From positions 5,835,001 to 5,899,000 of the forward strand of contig NZ_CP104467.1 of the NCBI RefSeq assembly GCF_025369935.1: DNA of 64,000 nucleotides, given 5' to 3'. Every line of letters starts with the position of its first letter. The first letter of the stretch is position 1. The DNA is from Paenibacillus andongensis (GTDB lineage: Bacteria; Bacillota; Bacilli; Paenibacillales; NBRC-103111). The notes beneath the pieces were generated by a model. That model was not told the DNA's origin. It was given only the letters and a program-made list of their open reading frames with translations, and searched no databases. Positions 54,420 through 63,335 of the stretch are shown here, in pieces. The translations under genes were made by a program, and so were the position numbers.

Positions 54420-55898
54420 ATGGCAAAGCTCATAATAAACGCGGATTCACCGAAAGGCACGATCGATCGTAATATTTATGGTCATTTCTCCGAACATCTG
54501 GGACGCTGTATTTACGAGGGGATCTGGGTTGGTCTGGATTCCCCGATTCCGAACACGGAAGGTATGCGTAACGATGTGATCGAAGCTTTGAAAAAACTTC
54601 AAATTCCTGTTTTGCGTTGGCCGGGCGGGTGCTTTGCCGATGAATATCACTGGAAAGATGGTGTGGGTCCAGCTGAGAAACGTAAGCGGATGATTAATAC
54701 GCACTGGGGCGGTGTCTTGGAAAACAACCATTTCGGGACACACGAATTCTTGCGTTTGTGCGAGCTGATCGAAGCGGAGCCTTACATAAGCGGAAATGTT
54801 GGAAGCGGTACCGTAGCCGAAATGTCCGAATGGGTTGAGTACATGACCTTCGATGGTGAGTCACCCATGGCGAACTGGCGTCAGGAAAATGGGCGTGAAA
54901 AACCGTGGAAGCTTACCTATTTTGGCGTAGGGAATGAAAACTGGGGCTGCGGCGGTGACATGCGTCCAGAATACTACGCTGATCTTTATCGCAGATATGC
55001 GTGTTACGTGCGGAATTATGGGGATAACCGTATTTTCAAAATCGCTTGCGGTGCAAACAGTGCCGACTACAACTGGACGGAAGTATTGATGAGAGAAGCC
55101 GCCAAGCATATGGATGGTTTAAGTCTTCATTACTATACCGTTCCTACTGGGAATTGGAAGGATAAAGGCTCTGCTACAGACTTTACAGAACTAGAATGGT
55201 TCCAAACCCTTGAGAAAACCTTATTTATGGACGAACTCATTACACGCCATGATACCATTATGACCAAATATGATCCTGAGAAACGAGTTGCCCTCATTGT
55301 CGATGAGTGGGGAACATGGTTCAATGTAGAGCCTGGAACGAATCCCGGCTTCTTATATCAACAGAATACGATGCGTGATGCGCTCGTCGCCGGAATTAAT
55401 TTGAACATTTTCCATAAGCATAGTGATCGTGTTCGTATGGCCAACATTGCTCAGGTCGTAAATGTCTTGCAATCCGTCATTTTAACTGAAGGCGCCGACA
55501 TGCTTCTTACACCTACTTATCATGTCTTTGATATGTACAAGGTTCATCAAGGCGCTAGCCTCATTAGCACTCATGCAGAAAGCCCATCTTATGAGATGGA
55601 TGGTAAAAAAATCGATCAACTCAGCGTATCCGCCTCCTTAGATACAGCTAACCAATTACATATTTCGTTATGTAATTTGCACCATTCGGACCAACTTGAA
55701 GTCAACTGTGACATTCGTGGACGTACGGTAGGATCAGTCGCGGGTCGTATTCTAACCTCAGACAGCATTCAATCCCATAATACTTTCGATAAACCTGAAA
55801 CGGTAAAACTAACGGATTTCACCGCCTACAGGTTTGAAAATGATCAGCTCATCGTTACACTTCCTGCCAAATCCGTTGTCACGCTTCGTCTTTCATAA
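54420..55898 (+). CDS. abfA: Intracellular alpha-L-arabinofuranosidase, GH51
   Basis: The 492-residue enzyme has no signal peptide. The TIM barrel (about 1-380) carries the N-terminal [29 protein letters not shown], acid/base Glu173 in GVGNENWG and nucleophile Glu296 in VDEWGTW. A C-terminal beta domain follows. GH51 enzymes release terminal arabinofuranose from short arabinoxylan or arabinan oligosaccharides inside the cell. The start follows GGGAGTAGG. It is co-transcribed with the repressor. Confidence 0.95.
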   Translation: MAKLIINADSPKGTIDRNIYGHFSEHLGRCIYEGIWVGLDSPIPNTEGMRNDVIEALKKLQIPVLRWPGGCFADEYHWKDGVGPAEKRKRMINTHWGGVLENNHFGTHEFLRLCELIEAEPYISGNVGSGTVAEMSEWVEYMTFDGESPMANWRQENGREKPWKLTYFGVGNENWGCGGDMRPEYYADLYRRYACYVRNYGDNRIFKIACGANSADYNWTEVLMREAAKHMDGLSLHYYTVPTGNWKDKGSATDFTELEWFQTLEKTLFMDELITRHDTIMTKYDPEKRVALIVDEWGTWFNVEPGTNPGFLYQQNTMRDALVAGINLNIFHKHSDRVRMANIAQVVNVLQSVILTEGADMLLTPTYHVFDMYKVHQGASLISTHAESPSYEMDGKKIDQLSVSASLDTANQLHISLCNLHHSDQLEVNCDIRGRTVGSVAGRILTSDSIQSHNTFDKPETVKLTDFTAYRFENDQLIVTLPAKSVVTLRLS

Positions 55899-55912
55899 GG
55901 GGCGTATCCGAT

Positions 55913-56197
55913 ATGGAAAGCCAGATTAACAATATGGAAGCTATGCCTGCATGCAAAGGTTGTTCCGCAACGGTACATGTGACGCCTGAAGAGATCGCCA
56001 AGCTTTTCGGCGAAACACTCAAAGTACGTAATCTTAAGCTGACTACGGAAGAAGAGTATGATCGGCGGATCGCGATATGTGATGGCTGCAAAGACTATCA
56101 ATTCGGTACAACATGCCGCTTTTGCGGTTGTCTCATGGCCATCAAGGCCAAACTAACAGCTGCCCGTTGCCCGGCTCCGCAAGGGAGCAGATGGTAA
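55913..56197 (+). CDS. DUF6171-like small zinc-binding protein
   Basis: A 94-residue protein with cysteine pairs CKGC (15, 18), CDGC (56, 59), CRFC (68, 71) plus Cys73 and Cys85, and helix VTPEEIAKLFGE. The layout matches DUF6171 family proteins, function unknown; six or more cysteines suggest two zinc sites. It is 14 bp after the arabinofuranosidase gene and probably in the same transcript, ending at a strong terminator. Linkage to arabinose metabolism may be incidental. Confidence 0.8.
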   Translation: MESQINNMEAMPACKGCSATVHVTPEEIAKLFGETLKVRNLKLTTEEEYDRRIAICDGCKDYQFGTTCRFCGCLMAIKAKLTAARCPAPQGSRW

Positions 56198-56210
56198 CTC
56201 TTTACACAAC

Positions 56211-56257
56211 AAAGCTCGCTTCCCTTTTCAAAATATGAGGGGGAGCGAGCTTTTTTT
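56211..56257. terminator. Terminator after the arabinofuranosidase/DUF6171 genes
   Basis: AAAGCTCGCTTCCC/GGGGGAGCGAGCTTT stem followed by seven Ts on the plus strand; the run also overlaps the stop codon of the convergent gene. Confidence 0.9.
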
Positions 56258-57104
56258 AATTTGCGCCACGACGGTAAACCAATGGATTTAACGCAGTTGC
56301 CGCCAAATCACCTGGTCGAATACCAGGAAACCATGCTTTCAAATCGTTCTCACGCGCTCTACTATCCGGCTCGGCTACTCGTGTTCCGTCGGCATAATAA
56401 ATCACAGTCATCACTTTACGCATGGTGTCCGTTGGGTTTCCAGGCGCGCTGTGCAGCGTCCACCCGGAGTGGAATGTTGCATCGCCTGCCTCCATGGCGC
56501 CGTGAGACATCGTTTCGAAGCCTTTGCCCTCAATGTATCCGGCAAGCGTTCGGTGGGATTCGTCGGATATAACAATTTTATTAATATAGCCCATAAGATG
56601 GGACTCTGATGCAAATGTCATAGATCCCACCTCTTGAGAAATAGGAACTAACGGCATCCACATGGTAATCGTCTTATCTGTATCGAGCGGCCAATAGATT
56701 TGATCTTGATGCCATGGGGTATGACCTCCGTGAGGTTCTTTAAATAGAGCTTGATCATGATAAATCCGTACCCCGTCCACCCCCATTAAATCAGCCGCGA
56801 TTTTGGCAAACCGTCTAGCTAATACGAATCGCCTTATCGCTTCACTTTTCTCCCACAGATTTGAGATTTGGATAAAGGCCTTACCATACGTATCTCGCTG
56901 CTCGAGCGGTTTGTCATGCTTATTCAACTCTTTCACCAAGTGACTAATAACAGGCTCATAGGAAGCGATTTCTGACTTGCTTGCTACCTGTTTAAGAGCA
57001 ATATGTCCTTTTTTCTGATAGCTTACTTTCTGCTGCTCAGATAATTCATAGTTGTCTTCCATAGTGGGTAACTCATTGCTATGATTTGTTTCCGGAATGC
57101 TCAT
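56256..57104 (-). CDS. Phytanoyl-CoA dioxygenase (PhyH)-family protein, second copy
   Basis: About 282 residues with the Fe(II)/2-oxoglutarate pattern: HQD in TPWHQDQIYWPL, distal His in HSGWTLHSAPGNPT, and a downstream Arg (MRKVMTVIYYADGTR). The ATG at 57104 stands 6 bases after AGAGGTGAG; the longer frame lacks a site. It is paralogous in fold, not closely in sequence, to the gene at 22902-23675, and likewise faces an AraC regulator. Substrate unknown. Confidence 0.87.
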   Translation of the reverse strand: MSIPETNHSNELPTMEDNYELSEQQKVSYQKKGHIALKQVASKSEIASYEPVISHLVKELNKHDKPLEQRDTYGKAFIQISNLWEKSEAIRRFVLARRFAKIAADLMGVDGVRIYHDQALFKEPHGGHTPWHQDQIYWPLDTDKTITMWMPLVPISQEVGSMTFASESHLMGYINKIVISDESHRTLAGYIEGKGFETMSHGAMEAGDATFHSGWTLHSAPGNPTDTMRKVMTVIYYADGTRVAEPDSRARENDLKAWFPGIRPGDLAATALNPLVYRRGAN

Positions 57105-57270
57105 CTTCTGCTCACCTCTTTGTATAATTATAGCTTTATTATAGGAGGCTAATGGTTCAAGGTCTTTGTCAAACAAGGTTTTATTATTGTCAAAAACAAC
57201 TGGATTGTATGTTCAAAGAAGGACTACAATAAGACATAAGAAAGAATTATGGTATTAGAAGGGATTCTGC

Positions 57271-58167
57271 ATGCTCAACGAATTATTGAAAGAACATTCG
57301 ATTGTTCCTTTTGTCAGACAAAGTGAGTTTGCTGTTCGTAAGCCATGGACATATCCAGAGCGGAGGTTGCTTGATTACCTACTCGTTTATATTCAAGAGG
57401 GTACCTGCTGTTTTTGGGTAGATCATAAAAAGTATATATTTCAAGCGGGTCAATTCTGCCTCGTACAACCGGGAAGCTTGCTAACACTCGAAGGGCTGAC
57501 TACTACTGTTACGCCTTATATTCATTTTGATTTATGCTATAATTCCGAACGTGAACACAGCTTCCCTACTAGGCCCGGCCAGATAGATTTATCAGCCTAT
57601 ATAAACTTGATGCAGCCAACAATCAAAGATCTATATGGGATTCAAATGCCGGTGCATGTCCATCCCTCCAACCCATCTAAATTGAAAGAAACACTTTTTC
57701 AGGTTATTGAGTATGCCCAACAGCAGGACCCGCTCATACAGCTAAAAACCCAACATCTCGTTACGGAAATTATCATCACGCTACTAGAGACTTACTATCA
57801 GGCGACACAGACACCTGTACATTCGTTCAACTGGATCACTTCTTACTTTTCCAATCATCTAAGCGAACCTATATCATTAGAGGACATGGCGAATCGAGCC
57901 AACTTATCGGTTTCCAGATTCAGCTTTATGTTCAAACAGCGATACGGTATCTCACCTCACCAGTATTTAATCAACATGCGGGTTAATCACGCTAAGGAAC
58001 TGCTTACAAACACAGATCTTAGTCTCGAATCTATAGCGCTCTATTGTGGTTTTGCTGATTTACACCATTTCTCCAAAATGTTCAAGAAAAGAACGGGCTC
58101 TACCCCTGGTGAACATCGGAAAGCTAGCAAAAGCATTTTAGCACAAAAAATCCCCAACCTCCGATAA
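57271..58167 (+). CDS. AraC-family regulator, divergent from the second PhyH-family gene
   Basis: The 298-residue protein has an N-terminal cupin-like ligand domain (YLLVYIQEGTCCFW, FQAGQFCLVQPGSLLTL) and a C-terminal AraC double helix-turn-helix (ISLEDMANRANLSVSRFSFMFKQRYG and LESIALYCGFADLHHFSKMF). It likely controls the divergent dioxygenase gene across the 166-bp shared region. AGAAGGGATT precedes the ATG. Confidence 0.9.
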   Translation: MLNELLKEHSIVPFVRQSEFAVRKPWTYPERRLLDYLLVYIQEGTCCFWVDHKKYIFQAGQFCLVQPGSLLTLEGLTTTVTPYIHFDLCYNSEREHSFPTRPGQIDLSAYINLMQPTIKDLYGIQMPVHVHPSNPSKLKETLFQVIEYAQQQDPLIQLKTQHLVTEIIITLLETYYQATQTPVHSFNWITSYFSNHLSEPISLEDMANRANLSVSRFSFMFKQRYGISPHQYLINMRVNHAKELLTNTDLSLESIALYCGFADLHHFSKMFKKRTGSTPGEHRKASKSILAQKIPNLR

Positions 58168-58189
58168 CTTATCGAAGAAGGGGATTCTT
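58145..58189. terminator. Bidirectional terminator between the AraC and oxidoreductase genes
   Basis: AAAATCCCC/GGGGATTCTT stem with inner CGATAA/TTATCG pairing. It overlaps the last codons of the AraC gene. Confidence 0.85.
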
Positions 58190-58212
58190 CATTTCCCAGG
58201 AAATAGTCGAAA

Positions 58213-59295
58213 CTAGTCGAAATAAACGGCTTTCCCTGTTTTTGCTGATTCATATATAGCTTCTAAGATCTCGGATACGACACACGCTTGCTCAGGAGTT
58301 ACAACCGGATCTGTATCATTCTCGATCGCTTGAATCCATAAGCGCATTTCTAAATCCGGCGCACTTTCTGTCTCGCCATCGTAGAAAGCAACGCCGCCAG
58401 CATTCAATTCAACTTCGGTCGTATATAAACGGCTGTGCTTCTCACCATTAATGCGAAGCCCGCCTTTCATATCAGCGCCGCCCTCAGTTCCGCTAAGTGT
58501 ACATTTCGCTTCATCCACTTCAAGTGTATTCAGCGCCCAGCTTGATTCAAGAATAATGGTTGCTCCATTTTTCATTGTAATCATACCAAATGCGGAATCC
58601 TCAACTGTGAACTTGGAAGGATCCCAAGGACCCCAAGCATTAGCTGCATTTTCTCGTTGGGATAATTTATGATAAGAAGTTCCGAGTACGACCTTCGGCT
58701 CATAGTTGTTCATCATCCACATCGTTAAATCCAGCGCATGCGTACCGATATCGATCAGCGGGCCTCCGCCTTGCTTCTCTTCATCAAGGAAAACGCCCCA
58801 AGTAGGTACCGCGCGGCGACGAATCGCATGAGCCTTAGCGAAATAAATCTCACCAAGCTCGCCTTCCGAGCATAACTGGTGCAAATGTTGGCTATCGCCA
58901 CGGAAGCGATTGTTGTAACCAACTGTCAGCTTTTTACCTGTGCGCTTAGCTGCTTCCACCATACGGCGTGCATCTGCGGCTGTTTTGGCCATCGGTTTCT
59001 CAGACATAACGTGCTTGCCTGCTTCTAATGCAGCAATCGTGATTTCCGCATGCGAATCATTTGGCGTACAGACATGAACGATGTCAATGGTGCTGTCTTT
59101 CAGAACCTCGCGGTAATCTTCATATACACGAGCCTCTTCTTTGCCGTACTTTGCAGCAGCTTCCTGCGCTTTTTCGGAAACGATGTCACAGAAAGCCACC
59201 ATTTCTACATTCTTTAATTTGTTCAAACTTGGCATGTGCTTGCCATTGGCAATACCGCCACAACCAATAATTGCTATACGATACGTTTTAGACAT
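58213..59295 (-). CDS. Gfo/Idh/MocA-family NAD(P)-dependent oxidoreductase
   Basis: About 360 residues with the Rossmann start IAIIGCGGIANGKHMPSL, the family motif MSEKPMAKT carrying the catalytic Lys, and the C-terminal sandwich with the LIDIGTHALDLTMWMM helix. Typical substrates are sugars, inositols and sugar acids. The ATG at 59295 is 6 bases after AAGGAGG; the frame open further upstream crosses the divergent MerR gene and has no site. Confidence 0.9.
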   Translation of the reverse strand: MSKTYRIAIIGCGGIANGKHMPSLNKLKNVEMVAFCDIVSEKAQEAAAKYGKEEARVYEDYREVLKDSTIDIVHVCTPNDSHAEITIAALEAGKHVMSEKPMAKTAADARRMVEAAKRTGKKLTVGYNNRFRGDSQHLHQLCSEGELGEIYFAKAHAIRRRAVPTWGVFLDEEKQGGGPLIDIGTHALDLTMWMMNNYEPKVVLGTSYHKLSQRENAANAWGPWDPSKFTVEDSAFGMITMKNGATIILESSWALNTLEVDEAKCTLSGTEGGADMKGGLRINGEKHSRLYTTEVELNAGGVAFYDGETESAPDLEMRLWIQAIENDTDPVVTPEQACVVSEILEAIYESAKTGKAVYFD

Positions 59296-59443
59296 AATGA
59301 ACCTCCTTAGATATGTATAACCGATAGGCTTCTCACAATTGCTCATAGCTAGTACTATATAAGAGTATAACAAAAACCTACAAAAATAAAATTTCTGATC
59401 TGGCGAAAATTGTATGCAATTGTGCCATGATGGAGGAACATAC

Positions 59444-60544
59444 ATGCTTATTAACGAAATTTCCCGCAAACTTGGCATCACGGCCAGAGCTATTCGCTTC
59501 TATGAGCAGAAAGGTCTGTTAACGCCTGCAAAGCAGAAAGAGAATGGCTATCGAACCTATACGGAACAAGATGCATGGAGATTACAAACCATTATTTCTC
59601 TACGGGAAGTCGGAATGACACTGGAAGATATTCGTCAAACCTTAGCCCAAACCGATTTAAATCAACAAGAGGAAGTGCTTAGCGCCCTGCAGATGCAGCG
59701 TTCGATGCTGTTTCAACAGTGGACAGAAATGAAACAAATCATCGGAACAATGGATCAGATGATCCAAGCTGCTCAAGGAAGCAGCAAACTGCCGACTGAA
59801 CTGCTTTACGAGCTAGCCCAGCAAAGCAAGGAGCTGCGTGACCTAAGGGGAAGCTGGCGCGATCATTGGGATTTCGATCGAAAGGCCCTACAGTTTGATG
59901 AGCTGCTGCAGACTGATTCCTCGTTTGTAGATATCACAGAAAACGGCTCGCTGAACGACAACGATATGAGCAGCCCTCCCATATATACAAGCTATGAGGC
60001 AGCTTTAGACAAAATCGCTCAACTTATCTCCCCTGCTTATGGCCTTAAGGGCCTTGATGTTGGAACTGGCACCGGCAACTTGGCAGGCAAGCTGCAGCAA
60101 ATCGGTCTCACCATGTCCGCAATCGACCAATCCAAGCAAATGCTCAAGCTTTGTGCGGCCAAATATGCTGACATCGAACTCAAGCTCGGCAATGTACTAG
60201 CCATTCCGTTCATGGATGGCACATTTGAATATGTGGTCAGTTCGTTTGCTCTTCATCATCTGACAGAAGCGCAAAGGGAGCTCGCCTGGGGTGAAATGCT
60301 GAGGGTATTGAAGCCAGGCGGAGTCATGTGCATAGCCGATTATATGATGCAAGAGCGAAATGAAGCAGATGCATTTCTGGCCAATCTTATCTCGTCTAAG
60401 GCTACTAAGCTGCCAATGATGCATGAACAGGTCGATCTCTACATGACGCATACCCATATCACAGAGTGGCTGCTTTCTCATACAAGCCAAGTCAAATCAG
60501 AACCATTGGGGAACAGCATTTACGTTGTTTACGCACAAAAATGA
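59444..60544 (+). CDS. MerR-family regulator fused to a SAM-dependent methyltransferase
   Basis: About 366 residues. The first 75 form a MerR winged helix (INEISRKLGITARAIRFYEQKGLL, GYRTYTEQDAWRLQTI) and the next 45 a coiled dimerisation helix. After a linker, residues 190-330 form a class I methyltransferase with motif I LDVGTGTGNLAGKL, the acidic loop AIDQSKQML and the later FALHHL and LKPGGVMCIADY motifs. The ATG at 59444 follows GGAGG by 7 bases. The start at 59414 lacks this. The gene is divergent from the oxidoreductase. Confidence 0.9.
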   Translation: MLINEISRKLGITARAIRFYEQKGLLTPAKQKENGYRTYTEQDAWRLQTIISLREVGMTLEDIRQTLAQTDLNQQEEVLSALQMQRSMLFQQWTEMKQIIGTMDQMIQAAQGSSKLPTELLYELAQQSKELRDLRGSWRDHWDFDRKALQFDELLQTDSSFVDITENGSLNDNDMSSPPIYTSYEAALDKIAQLISPAYGLKGLDVGTGTGNLAGKLQQIGLTMSAIDQSKQMLKLCAAKYADIELKLGNVLAIPFMDGTFEYVVSSFALHHLTEAQRELAWGEMLRVLKPGGVMCIADYMMQERNEADAFLANLISSKATKLPMMHEQVDLYMTHTHITEWLLSHTSQVKSEPLGNSIYVVYAQK

Positions 60545-60587
60545 GCCTGGGCCGCTGTTAACCAGCACCCAAGGCTCATTATTTTTT
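60541..60587. terminator. Bidirectional terminator after the MerR fusion and phoP
   Basis: TGAGCC-TGGG/CCCA-GGCTCA stem; TTATTTTTT on the plus strand. Confidence 0.85.
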
Positions 60588-61295
60588 GACCATACTCGCT
60601 ACAAGCTTATATCCAACGCCACGGATTGAATCGATTTGTACCGACTGTTGATTCATTTCCAGCTTCTTACGAAGCGAGCTCACATGAACATCTACCGTTC
60701 TCTGGCCGCCAATATAATCGAAGCCCCAAACAATATTCATAAGATCGTCTCTTGTTACGACAACGCCTGGGCGCTGCACGAGATAAAGCAGGACCTCAAA
60801 CTCCTTTGGCCTTAACGGAATGGAATCCCCATTCAGAACGACTTCATATTTCTCCGGATAAATGAACAATTCACCCGCCTGAATCACTTTCTCATTGCTC
60901 TTAAGTTTGTCCGCTGCCACGTCCTCCGATTGCGTTCTTCGCAGAACGGCAGAGACACGGGCAAGCAATTCCGCTACCCCAAAGGGCTTCGTTATATAAT
61001 CATCGGCACCGTGCTTAAGACCTTGCACCACTTCATCCTCGGCATTACGTGCCGTTAAAATAATAACAGGTGTGCTGTTTCCTTTCTGCCTTAGCTTCGC
61101 CAGTACCTCGAACCCATTCAGCCCAGGCAGCATAATATCGAGAATAATTAAGTCATAAGTCTGCTGCAACGCCTCTTGAAGCCCATCGCCACCATGATCG
61201 ATAACCTTCGTATCGTACCCGTCCTGAGATAGGTTGTACGATAGCAATCGAGCTAAAGTTGGCTCGTCTTCAATAACTAGTATTTTTTGTGCCAT
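60579..61295 (-). CDS. phoP: Phosphate-type response regulator PhoP (OmpR family)
   Basis: A 238-residue protein with a receiver (acidic pair IEDEP, phospho-acceptor Asp in LIILDIMLP, Thr in ILTAR, Lys in YITKPFG) and an OmpR-type winged helix (LRPKEFEVLLYLVQRPGVVV, GQRTVDVHVSSLRKKL, RGVGYKL). Neighbour kinase and flanking Pho-box-like elements support a phosphate-starvation regulator. The ATG follows GGGGGAT by a few bases. It is downstream of the kinase gene, the reverse of the usual phoP-phoR order. Confidence 0.92.
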   Translation of the reverse strand: MAQKILVIEDEPTLARLLSYNLSQDGYDTKVIDHGGDGLQEALQQTYDLIILDIMLPGLNGFEVLAKLRQKGNSTPVIILTARNAEDEVVQGLKHGADDYITKPFGVAELLARVSAVLRRTQSEDVAADKLKSNEKVIQAGELFIYPEKYEVVLNGDSIPLRPKEFEVLLYLVQRPGVVVTRDDLMNIVWGFDYIGGQRTVDVHVSSLRKKLEMNQQSVQIDSIRGVGYKLVASMVKK

Positions 61296-61308
61296 GGGAT
61301 CCCCCGCG

Positions 61309-61325
61309 TTTACAGTTTATTTACA
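61309..61325 (+). promoter_or_regulatory. Pho-box-like element (plus orientation)
   Basis: TTTACA-N5-TTTACA, the spacing of PhoP direct repeats. It lies between the other element and the phoP start. Confidence 0.6.
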
Positions 61326-61352
61326 TTGCACAACCTCATTTTACCACAAGTT

Positions 61353-61369
61353 TGTAAAAACAATGTAAA
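61353..61369 (-). promoter_or_regulatory. Pho-box-like element (minus orientation), before phoP
   Basis: On the minus strand TTTACA-N5-TTTACA, about 60 bp upstream of the phoP start. Confidence 0.65.
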
Positions 61370-61391
61370 TGTTTCATCATCGCCATGTAAA

Positions 61392-63188
61392 TTAGTGTAT
61401 AACCGGCAATTCAATCGTGAACCTCGTTCCGACGCCAACCTCACTATCGACCCGAATCGTTCCTTTATGCAGCTCAACTAAATGCTTCACGATCGATAAT
61501 CCTAATCCCGTTCCGCCTGAGCTTCTGGAGCGCGCTTTGTCTACACGATAGAATCTCTCGAAAATTCGAGGTAAATCCTTCTTAGGGATGCCCATTCCCG
61601 TATCCGAAACAATTAACCGCAGCCGTTCATAATCTCCGTCAGCATTCATATCAAGCGGCTCTACACGTACTTTAACCTTGCCGCCATCATGGGTGTAAGC
61701 AATACCATTGGAAAGCAGATTGATGATAATTTGTCGTAACCGATCTTCATCGGCCTCGATATAAATATCGTCATCGACCTGCATACTTAGTTCAATATGC
61801 TTCTTCTCCGCTTCTTTTCGTAACACACTTAACGATCTCTCTAGGAATTCAGGCAAGTAGATCGGCGAAAAATTCATTGGAATCCGCTTCGATTCAATTT
61901 TGGATAACTCCAGAATATCCCCAATCAACCGATTCAACCGCTCACTCTCATCAAAAATGATTTGTAAAAACGACACTGCCGTTTCTTTATCGTTAAGTGC
62001 ACCAGCCAGCAGCGTTTCGGCAAAGCCTTTAACCGCGGCAATTGGCGTCTTTAATTCATGCGATACATTCGCGACGAATTCACTGCGCATCCGCTCAAGT
62101 CTGCGAACCGCCGTAATATCGTGAATAACGATAAGAACACCCGACCATTCCTCATCTTCATGGGCAATTGGACTCAAATGAATATCGAGAATTCGCTCTT
62201 CCGGATAATAGAAAACCATTTCATCGCGAATCGGATCTTGTGTCTCTATGCATTCTTGTATCAACTTTGTAAACTCATATTGCTGCTTGGCTTCATTATA
62301 TTTCTTCCCTAGCAGCTCCTGTGAGGAGAAACCTAAAATGTATTCAGCAGAAGGATTTAAAAGCATAATCCGCTCTTCACGGTCAATCATCATAATTCCG
62401 CTCATCATATTTTCCATAACGCCTTGAAGCCTACGTTCATTTTCCTGAATGCGTGCCATTTGCTGCTGCAAACTTTCGGACATGCGATTAATCGCCTGCC
62501 CCAGCTGTCCAACCTCATCATTATTGTAAGCCGGAACGCGAGATTGGTAGTTCATATTCGTAATTTGCTGAGCTACTTTCGTCATCTTCTCAATGGGGTG
62601 AGTAATCCCTTTCGCAATCCGGTAACTAACGATACCTGCAATCAAGAACAAAAGGATCAATCCAGAAATCAGGAAATACCATAAGCTGCGGATCGACTTC
62701 CCTACCTGTTCCAAACTCATGGAAATTCGTAAAAACCCTGTTATCTCCTGCGCTTCATTCTTCACTGGAATAGCGGCATAGAGCATGTTTTCCTTCAACG
62801 TATCGCTGTAACGCGTAATGTAGCCGACTCCATTCGCTGCTGCCGATGCAATCTCAGGTCGATTCAAGTGATTGTCCATCTGTTCGGGTCTTTGATCGGA
62901 GTCCCCAAGTACTTTTCCATCCGCTCGAACAAACGTCACTCTCTCATTCGTTGCTTCTTTAAGGTGTTTGGCTTGTTCAGAATAGTAAAATATCAACTCC
63001 GCATCGGTACCTTTTCGGTTCCAATCACCAGTTGCCGTAATGACTTGGAGCTCGCGTTCCATATTCTCTTGTAAAGACTTTATGTGCGAATTCTCAAGCA
63101 CCTTAGCCATGAAAATGCCCGCAATCATCATCGAACAACCAATCAATAAAATCAAAATAAAAGTTAGTTTGGCACGGAATTTGGTCAT
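61392..63188 (-). CDS. phoR: Phosphate-type sensor histidine kinase PhoR (PnpS type)
   Basis: A 598-residue kinase: helix at about 9-29, an extracellular domain of about 125 residues (ATGDWNRKGTDAEL, RISMSLEQVG), second helix near 168-188, HAMP (RIAKGITHPIEKMTKVAQQI), a PAS domain (GIMMIDREERIMLLNPSAEYIL), then HisKA with FVANVSHELKTPIAAVKGFAETLL-type phospho-acceptor His, and HATPase with NLLSNGIAYT, DTGMGIP and GGTGLGLSIVK. This is the PhoR/PnpS architecture. It lies upstream of phoP with a 96-bp gap that carries two Pho-box-like elements. Confidence 0.92.
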   Translation of the reverse strand: MTKFRAKLTFILILLIGCSMMIAGIFMAKVLENSHIKSLQENMERELQVITATGDWNRKGTDAELIFYYSEQAKHLKEATNERVTFVRADGKVLGDSDQRPEQMDNHLNRPEIASAAANGVGYITRYSDTLKENMLYAAIPVKNEAQEITGFLRISMSLEQVGKSIRSLWYFLISGLILLFLIAGIVSYRIAKGITHPIEKMTKVAQQITNMNYQSRVPAYNNDEVGQLGQAINRMSESLQQQMARIQENERRLQGVMENMMSGIMMIDREERIMLLNPSAEYILGFSSQELLGKKYNEAKQQYEFTKLIQECIETQDPIRDEMVFYYPEERILDIHLSPIAHEDEEWSGVLIVIHDITAVRRLERMRSEFVANVSHELKTPIAAVKGFAETLLAGALNDKETAVSFLQIIFDESERLNRLIGDILELSKIESKRIPMNFSPIYLPEFLERSLSVLRKEAEKKHIELSMQVDDDIYIEADEDRLRQIIINLLSNGIAYTHDGGKVKVRVEPLDMNADGDYERLRLIVSDTGMGIPKKDLPRIFERFYRVDKARSRSSGGTGLGLSIVKHLVELHKGTIRVDSEVGVGTRFTIELPVIH

Positions 63189-63239
63189 CTGCTACTAGCC
63201 TCCGATGGTTAGTCTGTCCCATTTTATGGGTAAAACACA

Positions 63240-63273
63240 AAAAGAAAAGGGCTACTCTACATAGTAACCCTTT
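63240..63273 (-). terminator. Terminator of the fumarase gene
   Basis: AAAGGGCTACT/AGTAACCCTTT stem with one mismatch; TTCTTTTTG on the minus strand. Confidence 0.8.
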
Positions 63274-63335
63274 CCTCCGTGCCTAATCCAGTATTTTTTT
63301 TGTAAAGATAAAGGTTAAGTGCACCGTTTAGAACA

